Below are positions 11,194-22,977 of a DNA stretch of 64,000 nt, in pieces (the stretch's first letter is position 1; the number at the start of each line of letters is the position of its first letter). Origin of the DNA: Rotaria sordida (Eukaryota; Rotifera; Eurotatoria; Philodinida; Philodinidae). Position numbers and translations under genes: made by a program. The DNA lies in contig CAJNOL010000125.1 in assembly GCA_905250125.1 (NCBI GenBank), positions 124,001 to 188,000 of the forward strand. The letters are read 5' to 3'. Under the pieces are notes generated by a model. That model saw only the letters and a list, made by a program, of their open reading frames with translations. It did no database searches and was not told the origin of the DNA.

Positions 11194-12516
11194 GGTGGTT
11201 GGTTTTTTAAAAAAAACGTCCAACAACAATATACGTGAAAGTACCTTTCTCAAAAATAGAAAACATTTTATTTGGAAAAGTCAGTTCCTATCAAAAGAAC
11301 TATGTGCACTGTTTTTGTGATCGGAATGAATCTTTTCGAATAGATCAATTCAGATCAAAGACCATTTTCAACAAATCTCAACTTGAACTGAACTTGTCAA
11401 TTATAACTTAGTTGAGAAAAATAAATTCTTATTCTTCTGAACTTTCCAATTCCTTTCTCGACTTTGAACACAAAAATCTACTTTATTATGCAATGATCGA
11501 GTCTATATATGTAACAAATTAATCTGTAAACATTCTCATTTTGTCTATATCGTTGAGACCTATAAATTGAAAGAGATCATGAATATAGTATTAGAAAAGT
11601 TTTCTATAGAGTATAGAGAGCTATAGTTAGGAATAGATATTATAACAAGATATATCACTCATTAAGAGTATATTAAAATGAGATGCTCTATTATATCAGG
11701 TCATATGAAAAGAATTACCAAATAACGTTTTCAAATCGTTTGTAACGAATTCTTACTGCACACATCGTTTAGGAGTAATCTTTAATGAAAATTATTTATT
11801 AATTAAGTTAATCAAAGTTCTCCAATGATGATCATTTGAAAAAAGCATTCGTTTTCTAAACAATATCCTACATAAGATAGATTGACATTTTTTCTTAAAA
11901 CTAACAAAGTAACTTCAATTAAAATAACATCTCTACAAGTCTAGAAAAATTCAGTAAAATAGCTGATTAGATCATTATTGAATCATTTTTTTCCTAGATA
12001 AGATTATATTGAATATTTTGAACGTACACTAAGATTTTTAACAAACTCTACTGAATGATTAATTTATTTGTTTCCTAATAATCGCTGCACATCTATTCGG
12101 AAGAACGTAAAAAAGAAGCAGTGACATATTTCTTTTGCAATAATGTGAACGACAGAACACATACCCGTCATCATTTTCCAATTGCAATCATTTCTCATGC
12201 TCTACATATCTATCTCTTATCGTTTATTTTCTAGAACTAGTTACTCTTAACTATAAAGCTAGAAACCGTTATACTTTATGCAAAAGCAATATAAGTTATT
12301 CTCTTACTCTCAACATATGACCATGATTATATGTCATCTATCTATCCATATATATTTGTCGTTAGGGAAGTAAGTTAAGTTCTTAATGATATATTTCTAG
12401 ATTAAATGATGAATATATAACTTATTGTTATTAGTGGTATTTACTTCATTTCTTCAAGTGGTAACGTCTATATAAAATGAAAGATGTTTTTTATATATTT
12501 TAATTTTTATTAATCT
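11194..12516. other. Gene-free AT-rich stretch
   Basis: I see no gene, RNA or clear repeat in this stretch. Frames are short and stop-rich on both strands. Confidence 0.4.
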
Positions 12517-13020
12517 TTAAGATGAAATAATTCTTGCAAAGAAAGAACAAAAACTTACTCTACGTGGTCGAGTTATTTTTCCTAGTGGTTCACATATACC
12601 AATTGAACCTGATGAAATATAAACAGTTGAATTACAATATACAACACTTGCTGATGCTTCAGTAAGAGTTATTGCACGATATATAGGTAAAAGATATTCG
12701 ATTTCCAATAAAATATTGACCAAAACAAATTATTGATGGAAATTTTTATTGATAACATGTCAATATAATAAATAAAACTAATGAATTATTATATATAAAT
12801 GATGTTCATATTAGAGTAAATCCAATTGATCTTGATCGAACAAAATTTATTGATCTACCTCTTATATTTGTTAAATGTTACCGAAAAAAAACAATTTATT
12901 TTTACTAAATTTTTCTTGATAATTTTAGATAGAATATCGATTGTTAAAAAAACTCAATGCCCTGAATTAGTTGGTACAAATGGTCAAGATCCAGTTTAAA
13001 TTATTAAACAAGAACGTTGG
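12517..13020 (+). pseudogene. Relic of a YbaY-like plus potato-inhibitor-I-like gene
   Basis: Plus-strand blocks keep a recognisable order: LTLRGRVIFPSGSHIP, then VELQYTTLADASVRVIARYIG, then NELLYINDVHIRVNPIDLD, then QCPELVGTNGQDPV. The first blocks have the layout of the YbaY/YscW-like lipoprotein domain, with a strand pair ending in DxSLADA-like TTLADAS. The last resembles the start of potato inhibitor I family serine-protease inhibitors (CPELVG-NGxxA). Stops interrupt the frame (for example TAA at about 12618-12620), there is a frameshift near 12740, and the reactive-loop end is cut off by the element at 13021. The family assignment is by memory of patterns. The pairing of a bacterial-type with a plant-type domain hints at an old horizontally acquired gene. 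Confidence 0.5.
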
Positions 13021-13645
13021 ATATCCTAGGTCAGGATTCGACTATTTCCTCTCGCGATTCGCTCAGAGATCGGTTCCAACAAAACCAACACTGGTTCCAA
13101 ATTGATCTCGATGAGTTCTATCGAATGGACACTTTTTGAGCTCAAATTGATGCACCTATCGCTTAGAAATCGGCGATTGATGACGATGAAACAGCCAATC
13201 AAAATTCTTTCCTTTGCTGTGCATTTTTTTCTTCCTCATATGTGTGACTATCACTGCAATAGGATACTACTATTACATTGAACACTAGCGCCCGCTCTCT
13301 TCAAATCATGACAAAATGATAAAAAAAATTTCTGAGTCACACGTAAATCAGCAACATTCTCATTAGGCCTTTACCAATATCGAGCGAACACCGTATGCAA
13401 TTGAAAGAACTCGCTGAGTTCTACTAGGAATCAGTATAGGTTTTGTTCAAATCAGCCCCTGGATGAATCGTGATAGGTTTTCAGGAAAAAACTCTCATTC
13501 TACGCCTTGTTGGCAGATTTCCAAGCGATAAGTGGATCTATTTGAGCTCTAAAGGTGTCCATTCGATAGAGCTCGTCGAGATCTACTTGGAACAAGTGTT
13601 GGTTTTGTTGGAATCGATCTCTGAGCGAATCGTGAGCTAGGATAT
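13021..13645. mobile_element. Long-TIR element inserted in the YbaY/PI-I relic
   Basis: ATATCCTAG at 13021 and CTAGGATAT ending at 13645 are the outer ends of arms 13021-13171 and about 13517-13645. The arms share GATTCGCTCAGAGATCG, CCAACAAAACCAACAC and CTATCGAATGGACAC in inverted orientation. The 345-bp centre has no frame of note. No clear target duplication was found. The insertion cuts the relic directly after an ATTATTAAACAAGAACG block that still belongs to the inhibitor-like domain. Confidence 0.75.
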
Positions 13646-13689
13646 TCGAGGTGATCGTCGATAGTCTAATGGACTTTCTCTTAAAAGTA

Positions 13690-14060
13690 AATTTTTCAAG
13701 ACGAAATATATTTAATCATATTTAAAAATATTTCGATGATCAATGATGAAAATATCAGGTAAAGGAGATGTTTATGATAATATTGTCAAATCTAATGATG
13801 TTGATCATGAAAAATGTAAACGATTATAATAAGCAATAGAAAAAGGTAAAATAGAAAGATTTTCACAATATGAATTTCAGTCTCGAGTTTATACTGACGA
13901 CTCAATCCGAAATAAAAAAGAGTATCGAATTAACTTATTTGATTATTGTCAATAGGTCGTAGAGTATTTCTTTATTTCAAAAGTCTATTAAATGAAGCTC
14001 GTCTATTGGAATAATCCAATGCAATATTTAGTGTAACTTGTTGATGAGTTGTTCATCTAG
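13690..14060 (+). pseudogene. Unidentified coding relic
   Basis: Plus-strand text reads GDVYDNIVKSNDVDHEKCKRL, then AIEKGKIERFSQYEFQSRVYT, then GRRVFLYFKSLLNEARLLE. Stops (a TAATAAG pair at about 13828-13832) and frame changes separate the blocks. It may be the 5' part of the UBE4 relic that follows or a separate decayed gene. No family is recognised. Confidence 0.3.
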
Positions 14061-14084
14061 GATCATCTTCAAATGATAAACATG

Positions 14085-15515
14085 GATCTGAAGGCGAAGA
14101 AGAAATGAATATTATTAAAAAAAGATCAATCAAATCTGAACTAAATGAAGAATTAAGTTATATTTAAGAATTTATTATGGAAAATATAATTGATTATCTT
14201 AAATTTCTTAGTTAATTTAATATAGAATTTTTTTCAAGTAAAATTTTCCAAATCTTAACAATAGAAAATACATTTGATTATTTTCTTTTTTTTTAAAGAT
14301 AATAAGACCATCAATTAATAAATATCTCAATCGTTATACTTTTATTGATGCATGATGAAACTCATCTGGGTAATCTTCATTTACGTCCTACATTAGCTTA
14401 AGCATTTGAAACTATTCTATCCGACAAAACAACATGAAAATATTTCTACATTAAATAGGTAAATTCAAATGATTTCTTCATTCATTTCAAAGTCTTTATT
14501 ATTCAAGTTGATTTGGTAAAACCATTTTCAAAGAAGATTCATTAATAGAATATTTACCAGGTGTACTTGTTCATATATCTCTATTTATTGAATTAACTGG
14601 ATAATCTGTAGGATTCTGACTAAGATTTAATTATCATCATTCAATCTATCAAATAATTGAATATCTTTGCAAATTTGATAAACATCGAACACAAGTTAAA
14701 GTGCGTGATCAATTTTCTTAAATGAAACAAAAATATATAAATTTATTTATTTGAGAAACTTGCTTCATATGCTGAACGACATATTGACGATGTTGAACCT
14801 CTACTTTTTTTATGTTTTATTAATTTACTTATGAATGATGGAAATTATTTATTAGATGAAGCATTATCAGGAAATAAAAAAAAAAACAAGAAATTCTTTT
14901 GTTACTATTCATTTATTTAACATATAACCAGGAGCGTGGGGCGTAATGCCTCTCGGCGTCGGAGAAATTTTTGTTTTTCTGCTCGCAAAAATTGAAAAAA
15001 TTTTTTTTCGTGCTAAATTTAAATAAAAATTCATGCGGGGCGCCGCCGATCCGCCTATCCCCCTCTCGACAACTCGGTACGCCCCTGCATATGGCAACAT
15101 TAAAAGCAAAATAAGAAACAAATTTCGACAAACTGTCCGAATAGCTCGTTATACAAATATCATGGACGTTAAAACGGTATAGAAAGAAAAGGAAACATTC
15201 GTCAAAATAACGATTTTTATTTGATAACTTATTATTGTCGATATGATAACAAATGGTATTCAATAGATATTTTTTGTTATCCAGCTATATGTGAAAGACT
15301 TGCATTAATGGTTAATTATTTCCTTAAACATTTAGTTTTTTATTAAATATTTCGTATAGTTGTGTTTTTTTATCATTATTTCATAAATAATATCTAGATT
15401 TGACCTAACACGACGTTATTTAAAAGTTCGAGATTTAAATAAATATTTATTTTAGCCAGAAAAACTTGTCGGAAAAGTAAGAGATATTTATTTTAGGAGC
15501 AACTTGTTCGTTCTG
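14085..15515 (+). pseudogene. Decayed ubiquitin conjugation factor E4 (UBE4-like)
   Basis: Blocks in native order match the UBE4/Ufd2 core. They are HDETHLGNLHLRPTLA (about 14350-14400), YLPGVLVHISLFIELTG then HSIYQIIEYLCKFDKHRTQVK (about 14550-14700), VEPLLFLCFINLLMNDGNYLLDEALSG (in two parts, about 14795-14875), ICERLALMVNYFLKHLV (about 15285-15340) and LKVRDLNKYLF, PEKLVGKVRDIYF (about 15420-15500). Intact E4 enzymes extend ubiquitin chains through a C-terminal U-box; no U-box is seen here. Frameshifts, stops and a 159-bp hAT-like insertion (14929-15087) prove decay. The family call rests on the order of several independent blocks. Confidence 0.65.
14929..15087. mobile_element. hAT-like MITE with 8-bp target duplication
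   Basis: A GC-richer 159-bp insert begins CAGGAGCGTG and ends in the reverse complement of CAGGGGCGTA, the CAGNGGCG terminus typical of hAT elements. The flanks CATATAAC (14921-14928) and CATATGGC (15088-15095) agree at 6 of 8 bases, as expected for an aged 8-bp duplication. It interrupts the UBE4 relic. Short open frames across it on the minus strand are shadows. Confidence 0.7.
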
Positions 15516-18184
15516 TGCTATCCTGGTGAGTGAAAGGACAAGAGCAGCAGGACTCTTCTGTCTTCTACTCACCTTTGATTCTGACAATAATATGATACAT
15601 TTAACACTAATTGAATTGATCCTATCCTATAAAAAGATGATCATATATTTCGAATATATAAATAGAATAAAAATAAGTATATTACTATAATTAATGACAT
15701 CGTCATAATCTTTAAAGATAGAAATTGATGCTTTTAATCAGTCGTAGATATTTTTGTAAAGTAAGCACGATGTGAAAATTCCATTATTAATTGAAGGTAT
15801 TATTGATGAAATCATTATTTAAAACATTAATTAATCATTGACAAGATAAACAATCAGTTAGAAATGTTAAAAGATCAAATGAATATATAAATCGAGTTTA
15901 ATATAGAAAAGTTTATTTTAAAAGAACAAAGAGATGAAGAATTTATAATCAACAAAAATAATATTGAACAATATTTAGTATAAGATAAACGACGTGTGAA
16001 AAACTAGTCCATTGTTCGATCGATTATAATTTATTGAAAGAGTCAAACATATAAGAGAACGAAGCATGGTCAATAAGAAAAAAATCTTAATAAGAATGTC
16101 ATTAGGTAATGTTTCTATTTTAGTAATAATTTTATCTAAAATAAAATATATTTCGTACTTTATTTCTTTTTACCGATTGAATCATTATTGATCATCAGTA
16201 AAATAACTGGCATAATAAAATAAAAAGAGAATAATTCTATTCATTTTTTATGGCTGCATCAATATAAATAAAGGTTCAACAGTCTTTACTTAAATTAGAA
16301 AAGAATTTTAAAATAAAGTCTGTTTGCCGTTAAGATATCAATAAAAATAAGACTTTTTAGTTAATAAGTATGTTATTTTGTTTTACTCATATCACCGATA
16401 TAAAAACATAAAATCTAATTATAATTTTCTATAAGAATATAACTTTAGTTTTTGATCTGTCTAAAAAATGTTTTATCTTTTGAACATATGAAGATAGATA
16501 TATTCAAATTTACGAAAAAAGATAATTACGGAACATTTCCATTTTTTGCTCAAAATTAGATAAAGACAAAGGAGAAGACTTTCGGAAATTTTCATAGATA
16601 TAGAATTTTTAGAAATTTTTCAAATTGTAAATTCTCAGTTATGGAAATTACTTTTTTCCAAATCTGAACACTTCTAGTATTTTCTAATTTGTTTCGTATG
16701 TCTATTAACTCTTCGAAATGAGTGAATATAAAATAAAATAGTCATGAATGAAAAGTGTCACTTATTTCTTTTTTTCTATTTCGAAAAGCAGAAAACAACT
16801 GAAAAAAGCTCACTCATTCAATATTAGCCTCATATCTTCGAAAATTGAATAGTTAAATATTAATATCTATATTGTACTTATAATAGATTGATTTTTTTCG
16901 TCTCTCATTATTCTATTATTTCAAAATAAAGAAAATCTTCATTCTATAATCGAACGTTTATTTTGATTATAAATACCGATTAACAATAATATTTCATTAC
17001 TGTTTACCATCTTGATGGAAACGCTCTCAAAATAGAACAAAAAAATCTCGAGACTCGGACAAAAATAGTTAAATACGATGAAGCTATTTTTAAAGAACGA
17101 AAGGTATGACTATAAAAGATTGATCAACATAGATATTCTCTCTAAACAGTTTTGGAATTTGACTCCTTAAATTACAATAGTTATTATATGTCCTATATAT
17201 CATCTTCAATCTCTTTATTTAGAATCAATATATTTTTTCGATATGAGTAGGATATTCAAAGAATAATAACGACTTAAGACTTCAATTTGCAAGTCTGCTC
17301 AGATATAGATGTAGTTAGTTAGAATCGGAAAAAATAGAAATTATTTTTTCTCTATGTTCTACAGAAATAAAAACAAACCTTAATTCTCTAATCAGAAGAC
17401 GATCGATTTCAGTTATAATAAAGGGTCAACATTAACAAAATAATAGAATTTTTCAAATGGTAAACGATTAGTTTATTTAAAATAGTATATAGATAGGAAG
17501 GAAATATGTTATATTCTATTTCCTAAATATATACTTTTTATATCTTAACTTAAATAAAATAGAAAATACAAAGAGATCATTTTAAACTATATTATTTCCT
17601 CTAATATTCAAATGTCATTCTATAGTTGTTCGCAAATACAGACTAGAGAAAAAAAACCTACTTTCATTTCTCTCTCTCTCATAATCCGAATAAAGAGAAT
17701 GAAAAAAACTAGGTTGCCTTTGCTCAAAACAGTCAAATTTAAACGATCGTCCGTCTGATAGAAGATGAAAAAAGCAAGATTCTCTCTTCTATTTTTTGTT
17801 GTATCAACAACAGCATAACTGTATATTCGAATCTTTGACTAGGAAAAGAGAGAGAGAAAAAATAGATATAAGTTAGAAAGAAGAATCAACTAGAGAAATG
17901 AGATATATATAATAACTATAAGATAATAGAACTATTTCGTCCGTTTTTGTCAATCTTATATAACTGATTTTAATTGAATCGAATTATTTAAAGTAAAGAA
18001 AATATTGCGATTTTGTCTGTGGATCCGACTGTAAGATAAATAATATTCTGAAAAAACGGATGTCGTTTAATAAACATTTTTCTTTTTAGGAGATCTTTTT
18101 AAATAAATATTCTGTGTCTATGAGTTTTCCTTCGGGTGTATTTCAAATAAAGTTAGAGAATGCAATTATCTACGAATTTGGTTT
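15516..18184. other. Long gene-free AT-rich stretch
   Basis: No supported gene. Both strands are dense in stops. Small coding-like scraps near 15790-16060 are too decayed to name. Confidence 0.4.
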
Positions 18185-18381
18185 AGAAAAAGATCGATGC
18201 CGTTTCAATGAGAGGATGGCCGTTTGCGGAAGGGGGCGGCGGTCATGATCAAAAAACGTTTTTCGAAGTCCATTCGAGCTGGTACAATCACTTATTTCAT
18301 TTATGCTGAAGAAAAAATTGGAAAAAAAATTCGTGAGGGGATGCCGGTCGCCGGTTCGCTGAACAGCTGGATCCGCCAATG
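18185..18381. mobile_element. hAT-like MITE fragment
   Basis: A GC-rich island in AT-rich DNA ends in GGATCCGCCAATG (18369-18381), the reverse complement of a CAnTGGCGGATCC-type hAT terminus. The same 13-mer with one change occurs at 42965-42977. The left terminus was not identified. The open frame across it is a shadow of the GC-rich sequence. Confidence 0.5.
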
Positions 18382-19704
18382 ATATATTCAGTTATATTCA
18401 ATTATATTATTCTTCTTATATTCTATATTCTTTTCCTCATGCGATCGGTAACTCATGCATATATATTTTCTCTTTTCTCAGTCAAATATGGAAATCTATA
18501 TGTCACCGTCCAAATGGATATTATCTTCAATCTCGGATTGGCCTAAGCCGCTGTCAGAATGAGCACGGAATATCTTTCAGTCTATGTTAAGGAAGATGCT
18601 TAAATGTTATACTCCTAGTAAACAAGTCAGATTTAAGCATAGGGAATACGAAAATCAGTTGAAGAGAGTTAGTAAACAAAAGAATCAATCGAGAAGAATG
18701 TCGTTTCATCACAAATATTTTATTCTCAGGAAAAGAGACTATATAGAGAATGTAGAACAGGCAGGACATTTATTTATCTAGAGGATGAAGTCATTAGGAA
18801 AAATTCATCAAAGACTATAATCAAGGAAGTAGAGCAGATAAATAGTGCTGAAAAAGAATAGACACAGACGAAACAGTAAAAATTTTCTATGTGAAGTCCT
18901 ACTAAGTCTTAAAGTTGTCTAGGTATCTGACAAAATCTCGTCCAGTTCCATAAAGCCTCAAAAAGCCTTTTAAACTTCAAAGTGATGAAGTTAGTCGTTT
19001 TTCCTTCCTTTTAAAGTCTAGTAATGTCTTTTGCAATCGCCTCAATGTTGGATAAAGCTGATCGAGGCCCACGAACTCTTTGAAGTTTCTTGAAATATTT
19101 GAAAATCTTTAAATCTTAAATAATATTTTTCCGTTTAGGAAAAGAATAAGTATAGAAAATGGTCAGCAATACACACTCCCAAATATAGAACAAAAAGAGG
19201 ATATTAACTAGCCAATCAAAACAACAAGAATGTTTAGATTATTACTTAATAAGTGAATACGTTAAAGGAAAAGGAGAACTCTTCATTTCTTGTTACTACA
19301 TTTTTCGGTGACCTTAGGTTAAATTGTCTCACAAATAGCTATTGTCGTCAAACGTTTACTTTTAAGTTGTATGAGACGAATTATTTTCTATATGTCGTAA
19401 TAAATTCATAAAGTTCATATTCATTCTGACCTTGGCCTAGGCCAATCCAAGATCCGTCGTATTTCTATGACTGATATGATAAAGAAACGAATATGATTGT
19501 TTTTTTCTCTAACATATGTGGACGAAAACATAGAGCAACGTTCGAATATTATAGGATAGAATATAGTCTGAAATGATCTCTTTGATTTTATTATATTTTT
19601 AAACATATTATTATAGTTAAGATATAAGACTTACGCAAATAAAGAAGAGAAAATAATGTCTTTGTTAGCGTCAACAGATGACACTATGTTGCCGCTAACT
19701 AATT
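18382..19704. other. Gene-free stretch before the assembly gap
   Basis: No gene is supported. Overlapping short frames on both strands at 18584-18781 reflect low stop density, not a recognisable protein. Confidence 0.4.
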
Positions 19705-19714
19705 NNNNNNNNNN
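19705..19714. other. Assembly gap (10 N)
   Basis: Ten consecutive Ns. A fixed short run normally stands for a join of unknown true length, so sequence on either side may not be contiguous. Confidence 0.95.
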
Positions 19715-20698
19715 ACGTGTGCAGGAGATTTAGGATAACATACGAAAAGCTAACAGTCTTTTGTCTCTGGATTTAACTATGAAATATGAAATAAACTCAC
19801 CAGATGTGACACTTAGATGATTTTTATTTCGAAATTTTCCACATAAATTATATCGAAATTGATCTTTTAATTTGTTTTTATGAAAGAAAGGAATTTATTT
19901 CTTGAAGTTTAGACTAATATTATCATTGAACTTGCAATTTGTAGAATATACCTTGATTTTTAATTAGATAAAATGGTCTTGAAAAGTATTTTAATTTAGA
20001 GGAAGAAATCGAGATTTCTTTGATAGATAAGACATCTCTCGACAGATTATTCTTATAGATCGGATTATTATAAATAGATGTATGTTTCATAGTTTTTGTC
20101 AGACTCGAGTTTTCTACGTAACATTATGATAATGAGTGGTTTTATCTCGATGTTTTTATAGTAATGAAATTGTTATGAGGATGTACTTGTTAACAAGATA
20201 ATATCTGATTAAAGAATGAAAATATAATCTTCTTATGATTAATAACCAAACGAAGAGTAAAAGGATATTTTTTAAAATAAATCTAATAGAAATAAATATT
20301 GATTTATTGAATATTAAAGATATATAGGTTTTGATGAATAATATATCCAATCATCCTGGCCGAATTCTTCCGAATAAAATAGAATTGAAAAGATTTTATT
20401 TTATTATATTATGTTTAACAAAAATATTTCAATTCTTTATTCTATAAATTTTTTTTCATTGAGGCACAATCATTTCTAGAGTAAATGTCCCTAATAAAGC
20501 AATAAAATTAGTGATTTATATTGTTTGACTTAGTATACAGTTTTTCGACAATGAATAGAAAATATTTTCTCAAAGTTAAATCTATAAAATGTGCTCCTTA
20601 ATATATAATAAAACTAAATTCTATATTCTTCGATTGTTTTCTATTTCTAACAGTAGACTTTATTTATTTCCAATCATATCATATATTCCCATGTCGCT
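19715..20698. other. Gene-free AT-rich stretch
   Basis: I see nothing in it beyond short, stop-bounded frames. Confidence 0.4.
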
Positions 20699-21752
20699 CA
20701 AACCGGTTGAAAACCTCCGGTTAACTCGTCACTTAGGCGAACATCCATCAGAGGACCAAGGAACTGAGGCACTGGTCAAAATTTAATTTTTCGATTTTTT
20801 GAATGCTGATCACAGTCATATAATGGAAATCCAATATTAATAGAAAGCTAGTAGTATATAGACCGTCCTCCTGGTAAAGTATATGAGGGACCGTGACAAG
20901 TATAAGACGTTGAGAAGTCAACCCTATACCATTAAATTGCAATTATTAATAAACTTCCATCATATGACTATGATCAGCATTCCATATTCTATCGAACTGG
21001 TTGATTTTTATTTGATTTCGCGAAAAAAAAAATTTTTTTCGAAATTCCTGTGGTCCCCCTCAGGCATGTAGAGGGTCGAAAATTTTTTCCTTTTCCGAAA
21101 GAATTGTCTATATAATTCAAGTCAGAATGACGTTCTAATTTATTCGAGATGAAAAATTGCCATGAATGAAGGATACTGGGAAGCGCCCGAACTCGTTTTA
21201 CTTGAGGCTATTTACCTACTTTCTGATAGTGTAAGCCTCATATCGCCTCGAAGATACCTTTTTTTTCCAATATTTTTTATCATTTTGTAGAGAATAAAAA
21301 GTTACATAACATATCAAAAATTCAAATTGGTCCCGTTCGATTTGACGAAATGGGAGTGGATATACTCAAAAAAATCGGACCTTATAAAATAGTATCTTGA
21401 CACCTTCTCCACTTATGTTAGCCCAGTAAATAGTTGATATACAAGTTTTTAAATAGCTCATTTTTTTTCAGTTATTCATGCTCTATCTTTTGATATATGC
21501 TATGAAAAAATTTTGATTATTTTTTTGACAATCGGCTGGTAGCTCTAGAAAGTCGATCCAGGCTAACTTTACTATAGTACATCCAAATGCGCTAAAAATT
21601 TGGGTTTGCTGGTTTTAGCTGACGGTCTTTTGAATGCGCATAAAAAATCGAAAAATTAAACTTTGACCAGTGCCTCATATACTGGAGCGATCCTCGATCC
21701 TCTGATGGATGCTCTCTTAACCGTTCCGGTTACTACGGTTAATCTCGGTTCT
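20699..21752. mobile_element. 1-kb element with about 110-bp inverted ends
   Basis: The left arm (20699-20804) reads AACCGG...CGGTTAA, ACATCCATCAGAGGA, GAGGCACTGGTCAAA, then TTTAATTTTTCGATTTTTT. The right arm (about 21632-21752) is its inverted copy with one gap of about 13 bp. The interior carries a smaller inverted pair at 20804-20979 and no transposase. It looks like a composite or nested non-autonomous DNA element. Confidence 0.75.
20804..20979. repeat. Inner inverted repeat nested in the 20.7-kb element
   Basis: TGCTGATCACAGTCATATAA at 20804 pairs with TATGACTATGATCAGCA ending at 20979. The arms are about 36 bp and the loop about 104 bp. It begins exactly where the left outer arm stops, so it may be a second element inserted at the arm end or a hairpin that is part of the element. 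Confidence 0.7.
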
Positions 21753-22977
21753 AATACTTGATTTTTTTTACTTCTCAATCAATGAAAATTTTTTTACTCT
21801 TAGAAAAACGTCAGATTTTAGTCAAAATCGTACTTCCTTTATATTTGTGAGTGCGCTGAAGCCGCTGGTACCAGCCACATCGGTTATTTTCGCTTAGTTT
21901 ACAAGCTTGGATATTTATTAAGGATGCGCTGTAAAATTAGCTATTAGTTAGAAGAATAACCAATATCGATAATTGTAGCATCATCTTAAATAATATGTAC
22001 TGACATATTAAAATGAACTTTTCGAGTAAAACTGTACGTTTTCAGGACGGATAATGCCGTTTTTATAGAAAAATCAATCAGAAAGTGATGAAAAACGAGT
22101 AACCACCTTAAATCGACGGTTTTATAAAGAAGCGCGGTCAATCGGCGGTTTTGATGAAAAAAAGGTGACATGGGTTAGTAGGGAAATGTAAACTTAATTG
22201 TGTTTTTTAACATAAAAGCCTTAAACTGTAGATAGTATTTAGAATATGAAATATATTAGAAAATAATCTGATATTTTTCTTTTCTCTAACGTATAGTGTG
22301 AATGAACGAACCAACGACGATTTCAACAATTCAACAACATAAATCACTAATTTATTCCTTTGAATAGGTATATTTGCTTTTTCATATATTTCTAAAATAA
22401 AAATTATTTTATTGATATTCAATAAAAATGAAATCTGAAAAAAAAGGTGTGACGCGCAGTCCCTTCAGGATTAAAAATGTGAAAGACGATAGATCCTGCT
22501 ATATTGATAATGCAAAGACTCACCGATATGTATAAATTTTACATATCACTCTATTGAAAAGTTCGAAAACTAAGTAGTTTCATTATATACGGAACTCGAA
22601 ACGCATTAACTCTAAACCTGTTCCTGCATTTTTTTATAATGCTAAAATCCGGTTTAGAAATATAAGCTAAAAATTTTCTATCTATACTTTCTCCGATTGA
22701 ATATCTGCTTCGGACTTTGATACAATGCTCTTAATGTTCTCTAATGGAAAAGTAACAGTTACTATTGTGTCTCTGACGTTCTGTGGGGATGTCAAATTTC
22801 TACCTTATATACTTGTACACTCGTTTTAGATCCTGTTTGACAAAATAAAAGGTATAATCTATGTTTCTTTTTAGATAAAATAATAAATAGAATGTAAATA
22901 CTAGCAAATGAAATTTTTCTTGATATATTTTCTTATCGTTGAATGGTTCGTTACGTTAATGTGTTTTTGGTGATTAA
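21753..22977. other. Gene-free stretch
   Basis: No gene. The sequence around 22770-22860 (CTGTGGGGATGTCAAATTTCTACC, then TACACTCGTTTTAGATC) resembles 24215-24290 in the same orientation, a diverged direct repeat on both sides of the F-box-like relic. Confidence 0.35.

Noticed and set aside
14909..15263. Two overlapping minus-strand frames of 70 and 116 codons
   Set aside because: They run across the GC-rich hAT-like insert and across the plus-strand UBE4 relic, whose amino-acid pattern is recognisable; the minus frames have none.
18584..18781. Complementary 65- and 60-codon frames
   Set aside because: Both strands open in the same interval with no recognisable protein; treated as chance.
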